A stretch of DNA of 64,000 bases from Streptomyces sp. SirexAA-E. Its GTDB lineage: Bacteria; Actinomycetota; Actinomycetes; Streptomycetales; Streptomycetaceae. Shown here in pieces: positions 40,801-49,484 of the stretch. The first letter of the stretch is position 1, and every line of letters begins with the position of its first letter. Made by a program: the position numbers and the translations under genes. Location: positions 7,006,001 through 7,070,000 of the forward strand of contig NC_015953.1 in assembly GCF_000177195.2 (NCBI RefSeq). The letters are read 5' to 3'. The notes under the pieces were generated by a model. It did not search any database. It saw nothing but the letters and a program-made list of their open reading frames with translations, and was not told where the DNA came from.

Positions 40801-42287
40801 GCACACCCGACCACCCGGCGTCGATGGCCGCGGTCGCCCTCGTCGTCCTCGCCACCGTCCTCGTCGGCGGCTTCGGGCTGCGGATATCCCGTACCACCTC
40901 GGATTTCTACGTCGCCTCCCGCACCGTGCGGCCCCGCCTCAACGCGGCGGCCATCAGCGGCGAGTACCTGTCCGCCGCCTCCTTCCTCGGCATCGCGGGC
41001 CTGGTCCTCGTGCACGGCCCCGACATGCTCTGGTACCCGGTCGGCTACACCGCCGGATACCTCGTGCTGCTGGTGTTCGTCGCCGCCCCGCTGCGCCGCT
41101 CGGGCGCGTACACCCTGCCCGACTTCGCCGAAGGACGCCTGGAGTCACGGCAGGTGCGCCGGCTCGTCAGCGTGTTCGTCGTCGGCGCGGGATGGGTCTA
41201 TCTCGTACCCCAACTCCAGGGCGCGGGGCTGACGCTGACGATTCTCACCGGTGCTCCGGGCTGGGCCGGGGACGTGCTCGTCGCCTCGGTGGTGGTGCTC
41301 GCCGTCGCGGCCGGCGGCATGCGTTCCATCACCTTCGTCCAGGTCTTCCAGTACTGGCTGAAACTCACCGCGCTCCTGGTCCCGGCGATCTTCCTGGTGC
41401 TGGCCTGGCAGAGCGACGGCGCGCCCCGCGTCAGCTTCGACGACCAGGTCTCCGCCTTCCGCGCCGACCACCCGCTGTACGCGACGTACGGACTGATCGT
41501 GGCCACCTTCCTCGGCACCATGGGCCTCCCGCACGTCGTCGTCCGCTTCTACACCAGCCCCAACGGCCGCGACGCCCGCCGCACCACGGTCGCCGTCCTC
41601 GCCCTGATCGGCCTGTTCTACCTGCTGCCGCCCGTCTACGGCGCCCTCGGCCGGCTGTACGCACCCGAGCTGATCCACGACGGCGACGCCGACGCCGCCG
41701 TCCTGCTGCTGCCCGCCCGGATGATCGGCGGTCTGGGCGGCGACCTGCTGGGCGCGCTGATCGCGGGCGGGGCGTTCGCCGCGTTCCTCTCGACCGCCTC
41801 CGGGCTCACCATGGCCGTCGCCGGGGTCCTCACCCAGGATGTCCTGCCCTCGCGCGGCGTACGGCACTTCCGTCTGGCCACCGTCCTCGCCATCGCCGTG
41901 CCGCTCGGCGGATCGCTCCTGGTCGGCCGGGTGCCGGTGGCCGACGCGGTCGGCATGGCGTTCGCCGTCTCCGCCTCGTCCTTCTGTCCGCTGCTGGTCC
42001 TCGGCATCTGGTGGCGGCGGCTCACCCCGCCCGGGGCCATCGCGGGGCTGCTGCTCGGGGGCGGCTCCGCGCTGCTGTCCGTCGCCATCACCGTCAGCGG
42101 GGCCGTGCGCCCGCCGGGCTGGCCGCACGCCCTGCTCGCCTGGCCCGCGGTCTGGTCCGTGCCGGTCGGCTTCCTGGCGATGATCCTGGTGTCGCTCGCC
42201 ACCCCGGGCCGCGTCCCGCCGGGCACCAACGCAGCGATGTCCCGCTTCCACCTGCCGGAGGCGCTGACGTCGGGGCGGGCGCGATGA
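40797..42287 (+). CDS. Sodium/solute symporter (SSS family, acetate/monocarboxylate permease type)
   Basis: This 496-residue protein has about thirteen membrane helices and begins at a GTG overlapping the previous stop. SSS family features are SDFYVASRTVRPRLNAAAIS, GEYLSAASFLGIAGLVLVHG, TLPDFAEGRLESRQVRRLVS, the conserved GTMGLPHVVVRFYTSPNGRD and AFLSTASGLTMAVAGVLTQD, and a PPGAIAGLLLGGGSALL segment. The last motifs are those of ActP/MctC-type carriers for acetate, pyruvate or propionate. Genes on either side encode a LytTR regulator and a LytS-like kinase, with 4-base overlaps on both ends. Regulated uptake of a carboxylate is therefore the best inference. Confidence 0.92.
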   Translation: MSTPDHPASMAAVALVVLATVLVGGFGLRISRTTSDFYVASRTVRPRLNAAAISGEYLSAASFLGIAGLVLVHGPDMLWYPVGYTAGYLVLLVFVAAPLRRSGAYTLPDFAEGRLESRQVRRLVSVFVVGAGWVYLVPQLQGAGLTLTILTGAPGWAGDVLVASVVVLAVAAGGMRSITFVQVFQYWLKLTALLVPAIFLVLAWQSDGAPRVSFDDQVSAFRADHPLYATYGLIVATFLGTMGLPHVVVRFYTSPNGRDARRTTVAVLALIGLFYLLPPVYGALGRLYAPELIHDGDADAAVLLLPARMIGGLGGDLLGALIAGGAFAAFLSTASGLTMAVAGVLTQDVLPSRGVRHFRLATVLAIAVPLGGSLLVGRVPVADAVGMAFAVSASSFCPLLVLGIWWRRLTPPGAIAGLLLGGGSALLSVAITVSGAVRPPGWPHALLAWPAVWSVPVGFLAMILVSLATPGRVPPGTNAAMSRFHLPEALTSGRAR

Positions 42288-43471
42288 CCGGAGCGGGGGT
42301 CGCCGTCGTCACCGTGCTCGCCGCACTGCTCCTGGGCACCGGCTTCCTGCTGGGCCGCGCCGCCCGTCCCCAGCGCACCAGCGACGTGGGCACACCCGTC
42401 GAGCACGCCACCTTCGAGACCCTGCACACCGCGTCCCTCGCCGCGCCTCCGCTACGGGCCGGCCTCACCGAGGAGAGCGCCCGGCGATCGGCCCGCCGGC
42501 TGCGCTCGCTGCTGGGCACCGACGCGCTGTGCCTCACCGACCGGGACCGGGTGCTGGTCTGGGACGGCGAGGGCGACCACCACGGAAGGGAGGTGATGGA
42601 CCACGTCCGAGGCCTTCTCGACAGCGGCCGGGACACCGCCTTCCGCACGGACTGCGGCGACCTGGACTGCCCGCTGCGCTGGGCCGTCGCCGTGCCCCTC
42701 ACGGTCGACCACCGGGTGCTGGGCACGCTCGTCGCCTGGGCACCGCGCGAGTCGGCGGTGCTGGCCAGGGCGGCGGGGGAGGTGGCCCGCTGGGTCTGCG
42801 TCCAGCTGGAACTGGCCGAGCTCGACCGCTCCCGGACGCAGCTGATCGAGGCCGAGATCAAGGCGCTGCGGGCCCAGATCTCGCCGCACTTCATCTTCAA
42901 CTCCCTCGCCGCCATCGCCTCGTTCGTCCGTACCGACCCGGAGCGGGCACGTGAACTGCTGCTGGAGTTCGCCGACTTCACCCGCTACTCGTTCCGCAGG
43001 CACGGTGAGTTCACCACGCTGGCCGACGAACTGCACTCCATCGACCAGTACTTGGCGCTGGTCCGGGCACGCTTCGGTGCACGCCTCTCCGTCACCCTCC
43101 AGGTGGCCCCGGAGGTGCTGCCCGTCGCCCTGCCGTTCCTCTGCCTCCAGCCGCTCGTCGAGAACGCCGTCAAACACGGACTCGAAGGGGCCGTGCGTAC
43201 CAGCCGCATCACGATCAGCGCCCTGGACGCGGGCGCGGAGGCCGAGGTCGTCATCGAGGACGACGGCATCGGCATGGAACCCGAGCGGCTGCGGAAGATC
43301 CTGCGCGGGGAGGGTGGCACCTCGACGGGCATCGGGCTGCTGAACGTGGACGAACGGCTGAGACAGGTCTACGGCGACGCCTACGGGCTGGTCATCGAGA
43401 CGGGCGTCGGCGCGGGGATGCGGATCACCCTGCGGCTCCCCAAGTACCGTGCCGGCGTCCACGGTTCGTGA
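42284..43471 (+). CDS. LytS-type sensor histidine kinase
   Basis: This 395-residue kinase has one N-terminal membrane helix (VAVVTVLAALLLGTGFLLGR), a GAF-like sensor region (about 60-180) and a His_kinase domain with phosphoacceptor His202 in RAQISPHFIFNSLAAIASFV. A HATPase follows (LQPLVENAVKHGLEGAV, VVIEDDGIGMEPERLRKIL, STGIGLLNVDERLRQVYGD). It lacks the five-helix LytS sensor module, so sensing may come from the cytosolic domain or from contact with the co-encoded symporter. It overlaps the symporter gene by ATGA. The partner is the LytTR protein at 39622-40374. Confidence 0.93.
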   Translation: MTGAGVAVVTVLAALLLGTGFLLGRAARPQRTSDVGTPVEHATFETLHTASLAAPPLRAGLTEESARRSARRLRSLLGTDALCLTDRDRVLVWDGEGDHHGREVMDHVRGLLDSGRDTAFRTDCGDLDCPLRWAVAVPLTVDHRVLGTLVAWAPRESAVLARAAGEVARWVCVQLELAELDRSRTQLIEAEIKALRAQISPHFIFNSLAAIASFVRTDPERARELLLEFADFTRYSFRRHGEFTTLADELHSIDQYLALVRARFGARLSVTLQVAPEVLPVALPFLCLQPLVENAVKHGLEGAVRTSRITISALDAGAEAEVVIEDDGIGMEPERLRKILRGEGGTSTGIGLLNVDERLRQVYGDAYGLVIETGVGAGMRITLRLPKYRAGVHGS

Positions 43472-43489
43472 AGCGCGGGCACACGCCGG

Positions 43490-43999
43490 TCAGTACAGGT
43501 GGATCGCCAGATGGCCCAGCGGCAGCCCCAGCTGCCAGGCGGGCGTCCACACCCGGGTCTCGCCGTCGTCCTCGTACCCGGACCGCTCCCGGGGCGGAGG
43601 GCCGATCGCCTCCGGATCGGCTGCCAGCAGCTCGGTCTCCTCCAGCCACCGCCACGCCCCGGCCGCCAGCGCCAGATCGGGGTCGGTGCCCCCCGAGGCG
43701 GCCGCCGTCCGCCGCCGCGCCTCCAGCCGTGCGCAGACCCATCGCCGCCACGCGGCCCCGTAGGCCGTGAGCAGCCGCAGCTCGTCCACCCGGGCGGCCG
43801 GCAGCGCGTCGGCCACGGGCCCCTCGGAGAGGAAGAGCGTCAGGGCGAGGGCATCGCGTCCCGCCCGGTACTCCAGCGTCGTCGGCTCCATCAGGTCGCC
43901 GGTCTCCAGCAGCCCGTCCGCGACGTACTGCGCGTACAACCAGGCCATCGGGACCAGCAGCCCGCCCCCGCCGGTCTCGTCATGATCTTCGGGACGCAT
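43490..43999 (-). CDS. Hypothetical protein, streptomycete type
   Basis: This 169-residue soluble protein contains LLVPMAWLYAQYVADGLLET and LLTAYGAAWRRWVCARLEAR. The end reads VWTPAWQLGLPLGHLAIHLY. It has no recognised domain, signal or metal motif. It is predicted largely helical and Trp-rich. The start is the ATG at 43999 with AAGAGGCGAG upstream. It is convergent with the LytS gene (18 bases) and divergent from the anti-sigma gene. The function is unknown. Confidence 0.65.
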   Translation of the reverse strand: MRPEDHDETGGGGLLVPMAWLYAQYVADGLLETGDLMEPTTLEYRAGRDALALTLFLSEGPVADALPAARVDELRLLTAYGAAWRRWVCARLEARRRTAAASGGTDPDLALAAGAWRWLEETELLAADPEAIGPPPRERSGYEDDGETRVWTPAWQLGLPLGHLAIHLY

Positions 44000-44112
44000 C
44001 CCGTCTCGCCTCTTTCTTGGACTCGGCACACCGGGCTTCACGCAGCATTGAACCGGGGGCGCGTGACTCGCGTGGGCCAAAGGGCAGGATCCGTCGGGAG
44101 ACAGGAGGTGCG

Positions 44113-44310
44113 ATGGCAGCCGAACGCGGTGCCGACCCGCATGTGCGGCAGCAGCTGGGCGCGTACGTGCTCGACGCCCTGTCCGAGGCCGAGAGCGGCT
44201 CGGTCGCCCGGCACCTCCAGCGCTGCGACGCCTGCGCCGCGGCCTATGTGGAGGTGGCCGACGCCGTCTGTCTGCTGGCGCTGCTGGACGAGAGCGACCT
44301 GCTGGAGTAG
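44113..44310 (+). CDS. Short zinc-finger anti-sigma factor
   Basis: This 65-residue protein has the zf-HC2 anti-sigma core: VRQQLGAYVLDALSEAESGS followed by HxxxCxxC (His34, Cys38, Cys41 in HLQRCDACA) and a short helix. It lacks a membrane segment and sensor domain, so it is a minimal soluble ZAS protein. The ATG follows AGGAGG. Its presumed partner, the ECF sigma gene, is on the opposite strand, and the two 3' ends overlap by 67 bases. This is an unusual order, because sigma and anti-sigma genes normally lie in tandem. Confidence 0.82.
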   Translation: MAAERGADPHVRQQLGAYVLDALSEAESGSVARHLQRCDACAAAYVEVADAVCLLALLDESDLLE

Positions 44311-44813
44311 CCGGGCAGGTTGCGCGACAGCAGCCGCAGCGCGTAGTACGAACGGGACTTGACCGTGCCCGCCGGAATGCCGAGGGCTTCGGCCGTCTCG
44401 CCCACGCTCAGCCCGCGGAAGTAGATCTGCACCAGCACCGCCCGGTGTTCGGGGCTGAGCGTCCTGACCGCCTCGCGCACGTCGAGCGCCCGGACCGCCG
44501 ACTCGGCGGTGTTCTCCTGGGCCGGTGCGCTCTCCAGCACCACGTCGCTGACCTCGGTGGGCCGGGCCTGACGAGACCTGCGGGCGTCGATGGCCAGACG
44601 CCGGGCGACGGTGAAGAGCCAGGGACGCATCGACTCGTACGGCGCGTCGAACGCCTCCGGGTGCTGCCACGCCCGCACCAGCGTCTCCTGCGACAGGTCC
44701 TCCGCCCGCTGCCGGTCGCCGAAGGTGAGCCCCAGCAGGAAATGGAGGAGCGCCGGTCCGTGCTCCCGCTGCAACTCCGCGAGCGTCCGCTCATCGGTCG
44801 TCGCCGTGGTCAT
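44244..44813 (-). CDS. ECF-family RNA polymerase sigma factor
   Basis: This 189-residue sigma factor has region 2 at about 20-85 (LLHFLLGLTFGDRQRAEDLS, QETLVRAWQHPEAFDAPYES, MRPWLFTVARRLAIDARRSR) and region 4 at about 110-165 (VREAVRTLSPEHRAVLVQIY, GLSVGETAEALGIPAGTVKS, YYALRLLSRNL). The last 20 residues (YSSRSLSSSSASRQTASATS) are low-complexity and encoded opposite the anti-sigma reading frame. The start is the ATG at 44813 after GGAAAGGA. It resembles the SigK/SigL-type group controlled by zinc anti-sigma factors. The likely inhibitor is the overlapping gene at 44113-44310. Confidence 0.93.
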   Translation of the reverse strand: MTTATTDERTLAELQREHGPALLHFLLGLTFGDRQRAEDLSQETLVRAWQHPEAFDAPYESMRPWLFTVARRLAIDARRSRQARPTEVSDVVLESAPAQENTAESAVRALDVREAVRTLSPEHRAVLVQIYFRGLSVGETAEALGIPAGTVKSRSYYALRLLSRNLPGYSSRSLSSSSASRQTASATST

Positions 44814-45079
44814 CGTGAACGTCCTTTCCCGAAGCGGCCTCTGCCGCGTCGCTCCCGCCTGGCGTATACGAACGCATCGGGGCGCGGGGGAACAGGCGGT
44901 GCGCCGAGGCGTGCGCCGAGCGGTCGCACGGAGCGACGAGTGGTGCGGTGAACGGTCGACAGGCGGCGATACGGCCGATTCAGGTAGTTCAGGTGCTTTG
45001 CTACCTTTGTCCTTAACTCGCCGGTATGAACATATATCTATTCGGATGGCCGACATCGTCCGAACCGGGAGTCCTGCAG

Positions 45080-46291
45080 ATGACGAAGCGCCTCCGACAC
45101 GGTGCGGTGACCGCCGTCGCCGCCCTGATGGCCGCCGCGACCGCCTGCACCGGACCGCAGACCACCCCGCCCGGATTCGCCGGGCGCCAGCTGGGCGCGA
45201 GCCCGGGCGCGAACGGGGCGGGCGGCGAAGGGGCGAAGGACGCACGCGCCTTCACCCTGCTGGCGTCGGGGGACGTCCTGCCCCACTCCTCCGTCATCGA
45301 CCGCGCCGCCACCGACGCCAAGGGCCGGGGCTACGACTTCCGGCCCATGCTCAAGGGCGCCGCCCCGGCGGTCTCGGGCGCGGACCTGGCGATCTGCCAC
45401 ATGGAGACGGTGTACGGGCAGCAGGGCGGGCCCTACACGGGCTACCCCTCCTTCAAGTCACCGCCCGAGGTGGCCGAGGCCCTGCGGGCCACCGGCTACG
45501 ACTCCTGCTCCACCGCCTCCAACCACACCCTGGACGACGGCGCCGACGGCATCCGCCGCACCCTGGACGCCCTGGACAAGGCGGGCGTCGCCCACGCCGG
45601 GTCGGCCCGCACCGCCGCCGAGGCGAACCGCCCCACCCTCCTGAAGGCCGGAAGGGCGAAGGGCGCCGCGAAGGTCGCCCACCTCGCGTACACCTACGGC
45701 ACCAACGTCGACGAGCCACCCGCCGGACAGCCCTGGGCCGTCGGCGTGCTCGACCAGGACACGATCGTCGCCGACGCCCGGGCGGCCCGCCGGGCCGGTG
45801 CCGACGTGGTGGTCGCCTCCCTGCACTGGGGCACGGAGTGGCAGGAGGCCCCCGACGAGAACCAGGTCGAACTGGCCCACGCCCTCACCGCCTCGGCCAC
45901 CGGGGGGCGCCCGGACATCGACCTGATCATCGGCACCCACGCCCACGTCCCGCAGGCGTACGAGAAGGTCAACGGCACCTGGGTCGTCTACGGGATGGGC
46001 GACCAGATCGCCGGCGCCATGGTCGACGACGAGGGTGTCCGGCAGCCGCGCGGCAACGAGAGTTCCATGGCCCGCTTCACCTTCGCGCCGCCCGCCCGGA
46101 CCGGCGAGCGCTGGACGGTGCGCAAGGCCGAGTTCCTGCCCCAGTGGTTCGACCCCGCCGCCGGGCGGGTGACCGGCCTCGGCGGTCCGGCCGCCGAGGC
46201 CGCCGGCCGGCTCCGCGAGATCCGCGACCGGATCAGCGGCGTCGTCCTCAGCCGCGGTGGTGCCGAGACCGGCCTGGTACGAGGGAAGTGA
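45080..46291 (+). CDS. CapA-like lipoprotein (metallophosphatase-fold, PGA capsule synthesis family)
   Basis: This 403-residue protein has a lipoprotein signal (AVTAVAALMAAATAC, lipid-modified Cys23). A CapA domain follows: FTLLASGDVLPHSSVIDRAA, SGADLAICHMETVYG, TGYDSCSTASNHTLDDGADG, VASLHWGTEWQEAPDENQVE and IIGTHAHVPQAYEKVNGTWV. Its Asp, His and Asn residues match the calcineurin-like metal site. The family is named for poly-gamma-glutamate capsule genes, but actinobacterial members stand alone and their substrate is unknown. I start at the ATG at 45080 with GGGAG eight bases before it. It is likely anchored outside the membrane. The usp gene is convergent, 15 bases away. Confidence 0.9.
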   Translation: MTKRLRHGAVTAVAALMAAATACTGPQTTPPGFAGRQLGASPGANGAGGEGAKDARAFTLLASGDVLPHSSVIDRAATDAKGRGYDFRPMLKGAAPAVSGADLAICHMETVYGQQGGPYTGYPSFKSPPEVAEALRATGYDSCSTASNHTLDDGADGIRRTLDALDKAGVAHAGSARTAAEANRPTLLKAGRAKGAAKVAHLAYTYGTNVDEPPAGQPWAVGVLDQDTIVADARAARRAGADVVVASLHWGTEWQEAPDENQVELAHALTASATGGRPDIDLIIGTHAHVPQAYEKVNGTWVVYGMGDQIAGAMVDDEGVRQPRGNESSMARFTFAPPARTGERWTVRKAEFLPQWFDPAAGRVTGLGGPAAEAAGRLREIRDRISGVVLSRGGAETGLVRGK

Positions 46292-46306
46292 CGGGCGGGG
46301 TCACCG

Positions 46307-46768
46307 TCACGGGACGACGGTGACCGGCCAGCGCCCGGCCTTGACCAGTCGGACCGCCACGGAGCCGATGAACCGATGGCCCGCGGACTCGGAGGCACCT
46401 ACCACGACGGCGTCCGCCTTCAGCTCGTCGGCCGCCGTCACCAGGCCGTTGTACGGATCACCGTGGAAGGTGTGGAACTCCCAGCGGACGTCCCATATGT
46501 CCTTGAGCCGCTCGGTCGCGTCCCTGATCTCGTTCACCAGACCCTCGGCGACCTCACCGGTCGTCTCCGCGATGGAGACCCCGATGGCCGCACCGGCCGG
46601 CATCACCGGCTGTACGTAGACCAGGGTGAGCATGGCGTTCTGGCGGCGGGCGAGCCCCGCCGCGTACGCCGCGGCCCGCATCGAGGAATCGGACCCGTCG
46701 ATACCCGCGACGATCACCTTGGGGCCGTCCGTGCCGCGCTCGAAACGGTGGTGCTGCTGCTCTGTCAC
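46307..46768 (-). CDS. Universal stress protein (UspA family)
   Basis: This 153-residue single-domain UspA protein begins the fold with KVIVAGIDGSDSSMRAAAYA. It ends with the ATP-binding segment DAVVVGASESAGHRFIGSVA and the last strand WPVTVV. The glycine pattern of the ATP-binding type is mostly kept. The GTG at 46768 is the likely start, since upstream codons are Arg/Pro-rich. It is divergent from the polysaccharide deacetylase gene. Confidence 0.9.
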   Translation of the reverse strand: MTEQQHHRFERGTDGPKVIVAGIDGSDSSMRAAAYAAGLARRQNAMLTLVYVQPVMPAGAAIGVSIAETTGEVAEGLVNEIRDATERLKDIWDVRWEFHTFHGDPYNGLVTAADELKADAVVVGASESAGHRFIGSVAVRLVKAGRWPVTVVP

Positions 46769-46936
46769 GGCCCCGAGGTTAGTCCCTCCCCGTTCGGGCC
46801 CCGTCGCCCGGTCCCACCCCACCGCCCGACGCTTCGTCCCTGGACAGGGCGGGTGCGCTCCATCCATCGGGTGCACCTCGGCGTCCGCGCGGTGTGGTCG
46901 GCGGGCACGCGGAGAACTCCGTGCGAGCAGTTAAGT

Positions 46937-47782
46937 ATGAAAGATCATCAGATTTATACGAGCCGGCGCACCGCTCTGCGCCTCGCTCTCGGCCTGGGAG
47001 CCGCCACCGCCGTCCGCCTGATCGCCGCCGACCCGGCCGGCACGCCTGTCCGGCCGGGCGGCGAGCCCGCCCCTCCGGCAGCCGGTGCCCCGGCACACGC
47101 CGGAGCGGGCCCCGCGGCCCACCGGCTGCGGCCCATGACGGGGCAGGCCCCGCACCGCTTCCACCCCGCGCCTCCACCGGTGCGCACCCGCCCGTTCGAG
47201 GAGATGCCCGAGCTGGGGCGGGACGCCATGGTGCTGACCTTCGACGACGGCCCCGACCCCCTCCACACCCCGGACATCCTGGCCACCTTGCGCAGGTACG
47301 AGGTGCGGGCGATGTTCTTCGTCTGCGGCGAGATGGCCGACGGCAACCGGGACCTGCTGCGAGAGATGGCGGACGACGGGCACGTGGTGGGCAACCACTC
47401 CTGGTCCCACCCGCTGATCCCGCCGTTGCCCAGGAGCCGGATCCGCGACGAGCTGGGGAGCACCAGCGAGGTCATCGAGAAGACGCTCGGAGCGCCGCCG
47501 CTCTGGTACCGGGCCCCGTACGGCGCCTGGAACCGGAACTCCTTCGAGATCGGGGCCGCGATGGGCATGGAACCCCTGGCCTGGACGGTCGACAGCCTGG
47601 ACTGGACGACCCCGGGCACCGACACCATCGTCCGCCGGGTGGGGAAGGGCGCGGGGCCGGGGGTGATCGTGCTCTCGCACGACGCGGGCGGCGACCGGTC
47701 CCAGTCCGTCGCCGCCCTGCGGAGATACCTGCCCGCGCTGATCGAGGAGGGCTACCGGCCGACGGTGCCGCGCCGCAGTTGA
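46937..47782 (+). CDS. Tat-exported polysaccharide deacetylase (NodB domain)
   Basis: This 281-residue protein has a twin-arginine signal (TSRRTALRLALGLGAATA, Arg10-Arg11), a Pro/Ala linker to about residue 90 and a NodB domain. Catalytic motifs are MVLTFDDGPDP (Asp102-Asp103), GNHSWSHPLIPPL (His-x3-His metal site), WYRAPYGAWNRNS and VIVLSHDAGGD. It would remove acetyl groups from cell-wall or extracellular polysaccharide after export in folded form. The ATG at 46937 lies in a relatively AT-rich promoter region. The ribosome site is weak. The sortase gene is convergent, 13 bases away. Confidence 0.93.
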   Translation: MKDHQIYTSRRTALRLALGLGAATAVRLIAADPAGTPVRPGGEPAPPAAGAPAHAGAGPAAHRLRPMTGQAPHRFHPAPPPVRTRPFEEMPELGRDAMVLTFDDGPDPLHTPDILATLRRYEVRAMFFVCGEMADGNRDLLREMADDGHVVGNHSWSHPLIPPLPRSRIRDELGSTSEVIEKTLGAPPLWYRAPYGAWNRNSFEIGAAMGMEPLAWTVDSLDWTTPGTDTIVRRVGKGAGPGVIVLSHDAGGDRSQSVAALRRYLPALIEEGYRPTVPRRS

Positions 47783-47795
47783 GGCCGCGCGGCGG

Positions 47796-48458
47796 CTACC
47801 GGGTCTCCACGAGCCGGGCGAAGACGACCACGTTCCCGTCGTAGCCGTCGGCCTTCGAGTAGCCGCCGCCGCAGGTGATGACCCTCAGCTCGGCGTAGCC
47901 GGTGTCGCCGTAGACGCGGGGGCCGGGGAAGTCGTCCTTGGGGAAGACCTCCACCCCGTACACCTCGAACACGGCGACCCGGTCGTCGTACCGGGCGACC
48001 TCGATCTGCTTGCCCTTCTTGAGGGAGCCCAGGCCGTAGAAGACCGCGGGGCCCGCGAGGTTGTCGACGTGACCGACCACCACGGCCGTCCCCCGCTGGC
48101 CGGGGGCGATGCCGTTCTGGTACCAGCCCGCGAGGTTCGGGTCCTGGGCGGGCGGTGCCTCGATCCAGCCGGCCGGGTCGAGGTTCACGTCCACCAGCGG
48201 CGCGTCCACCTCGATCGACGGGATCTGCACCCGGGAGGCGGGGGCGTAGGGGAGCGGCTGGACGGGCTCGTCGACGACCGGTGCGGCGGCCGCCGTGTCG
48301 CGGGGCCCCGCGACGGAGGCCGCGGCGGCAGGCTGCGGCGGTCCGGCGGAGGCATCGACGCCGTTGCGCATCAGGGCGAGCCCGGTGAGCATCACCAAGG
48401 CGATCGCGCCCCACGGCGTCCGTCTGCTCGGTGCGGCGTCCCACTGGTCCCGGCCCAT
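47796..48458 (-). CDS. Class F sortase
   Basis: This 220-residue membrane-anchored transpeptidase has one N-terminal helix (WGAIALVMLTGLALMRNG), a Pro/Ala linker (about 35-75) and the sortase beta-barrel from about residue 78 (RVQIPSIEVDAPLVDVNLDP). The catalytic His is in GTAVVVGHVDNLAGP. The catalytic Cys is in RVITCGGGYSK, replacing the usual TLxTC, and the catalytic Arg is near the end (VVVFARLVETR). Class F sortases are typical of actinobacteria and their substrates are poorly known. Two related secreted proteins with C-terminal helix and Arg tail lie just downstream and are candidate partners. Confidence 0.93.
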   Translation of the reverse strand: MGRDQWDAAPSRRTPWGAIALVMLTGLALMRNGVDASAGPPQPAAAASVAGPRDTAAAAPVVDEPVQPLPYAPASRVQIPSIEVDAPLVDVNLDPAGWIEAPPAQDPNLAGWYQNGIAPGQRGTAVVVGHVDNLAGPAVFYGLGSLKKGKQIEVARYDDRVAVFEVYGVEVFPKDDFPGPRVYGDTGYAELRVITCGGGYSKADGYDGNVVVFARLVETR

Positions 48459-48771
48459 GGCTCTTCCCTTCGTCGCGACATCGTCACGCTAGGCGCGAGG
48501 CCGGGCGGCGGCGATCAGGGAAAGGCGAACGGGGGACGTGCGCACGGCAGCCGTGCTGTTCGGAGTAATGAACGGATAAAAATTCTGACGGATCGTGACC
48601 TGCGGCTCCGTCAGCTCCGAAAGGCGTCCTGCGGCGTGTCGGCTCACCGGGCTGGACCAGCGCCGACATGCAGCATATGGCGCATGTGGTGATGGTTCGT
48701 CATGGGATGCGTCCTCATCGATCGATCCCGGAGGACAGGACTCCGGGGCGCTTCCCGCAGGAGGTTCAAAG
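48459..48771. other. Divergent promoter region between sortase and surface protein genes
   Basis: This 313-base gap includes a rather AT-rich patch near 48565-48590 (GGATAAAAATTCTGAC) that could be a promoter. The AGGAGG ribosome site (48759-48764) of the next gene is at the right end. No gene is visible. Confidence 0.45.
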
Positions 48772-49389
48772 ATGCGTGCTTCACGCGCTCTCGCGGTGAC
48801 CGCGACCGCATTCGCGGCGGTCGGGCTCGCTGCCCCGTTGGCCGCCGCGGGCGGTGGCCCGGGCACCGAACCCGTCAACGCTCCGACCAACGTCACCGTC
48901 AACCCGTCCCGCGTCCACCAGGGCGCCACCCTGCAGGTCAGCGCCGAGGGCTGCGGCCGTTCCGGCGGCAAGGTCTGGTCGAACGCGTTCCCGACGGTGA
49001 ACCTCTCGCCGGGCCGGGTCGGCTACGCCACCGCCCACATCCGGGACAACGCCACGCCCGGCCAGTACAGCCTGTCCGTGAAGTGCAACGAGAGCGACAA
49101 CCACTACGGCGGCGGCAACGGTGGCAATGGCGGAAACGGGGGGAACGGCGGCAACGCGGGTGACCGTGGGAACGGCGGTGACCGCGGCAACCAGGGAGGG
49201 AACGGGAACGACCCGGTCGCGACCGCACGCTTCACCGTGCTCCCCAGCCGGGGCGCGCAGGGCGGTCTCGGCGGCTCCATGGGTCCCAGCTCCACCGAGA
49301 CGCAGGTGGGTGGCGGTCTCGTGGCCGCGGCGGCCCTCGGCGGTGCCGTCCTCGTCGTCCGGCGCCGGATGAGCAATGCGGCGGCCTGA
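48772..49389 (+). CDS. Secreted Gly/Asn-repeat surface protein with C-terminal anchor
   Basis: This 205-residue protein has a signal peptide (ALAVTATAFAAVGLAAPLAA). A beta-rich domain covers about 30-110 (NAPTNVTVNPSRVHQGATLQ, GCGRSGGKVWSN, a second Cys in VKCNESD). A repeat of GGN units occupies about 115-145. The end is a short conserved element QGGLGGS, a hydrophobic helix (GGGLVAAAALGGAVLVV) and the tail RRRMS. There is no LPXTG. The minus-strand gene at 49485 encodes a paralogue with the same domain, the same QGGLGGS and helix-Arg tail. The location beside a class F sortase suggests wall or membrane anchoring. The start is fixed by AGGAGG. Confidence 0.8.
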   Translation: MRASRALAVTATAFAAVGLAAPLAAAGGGPGTEPVNAPTNVTVNPSRVHQGATLQVSAEGCGRSGGKVWSNAFPTVNLSPGRVGYATAHIRDNATPGQYSLSVKCNESDNHYGGGNGGNGGNGGNGGNAGDRGNGGDRGNQGGNGNDPVATARFTVLPSRGAQGGLGGSMGPSSTETQVGGGLVAAAALGGAVLVVRRRMSNAAA

Positions 49390-49422
49390 GGCGTCGAACC
49401 TCCCGCCCGGCCCGATACGCCC

Positions 49423-49457
49423 GTCGCCCCGAGTCCTGTGTCAGGACCCGGGGCGAC
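49423..49457. terminator. Bidirectional hairpin terminator
   Basis: The arms 49423-49438 and 49442-49457 pair over 16 positions with one mismatch around the loop TGT. It lies between the convergent genes ending at 49389 and 49485, so it serves both. Confidence 0.85.
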
Positions 49458-49484
49458 TGTCGTGTGCGGGGAGGTGTCCGGCGG

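Noticed and set aside
49105..49205. GGCAACGGTGGC-like repeats as a non-coding repeat element
   Set aside because: They encode the Gly/Asn repeats of the surface protein and stay in frame.
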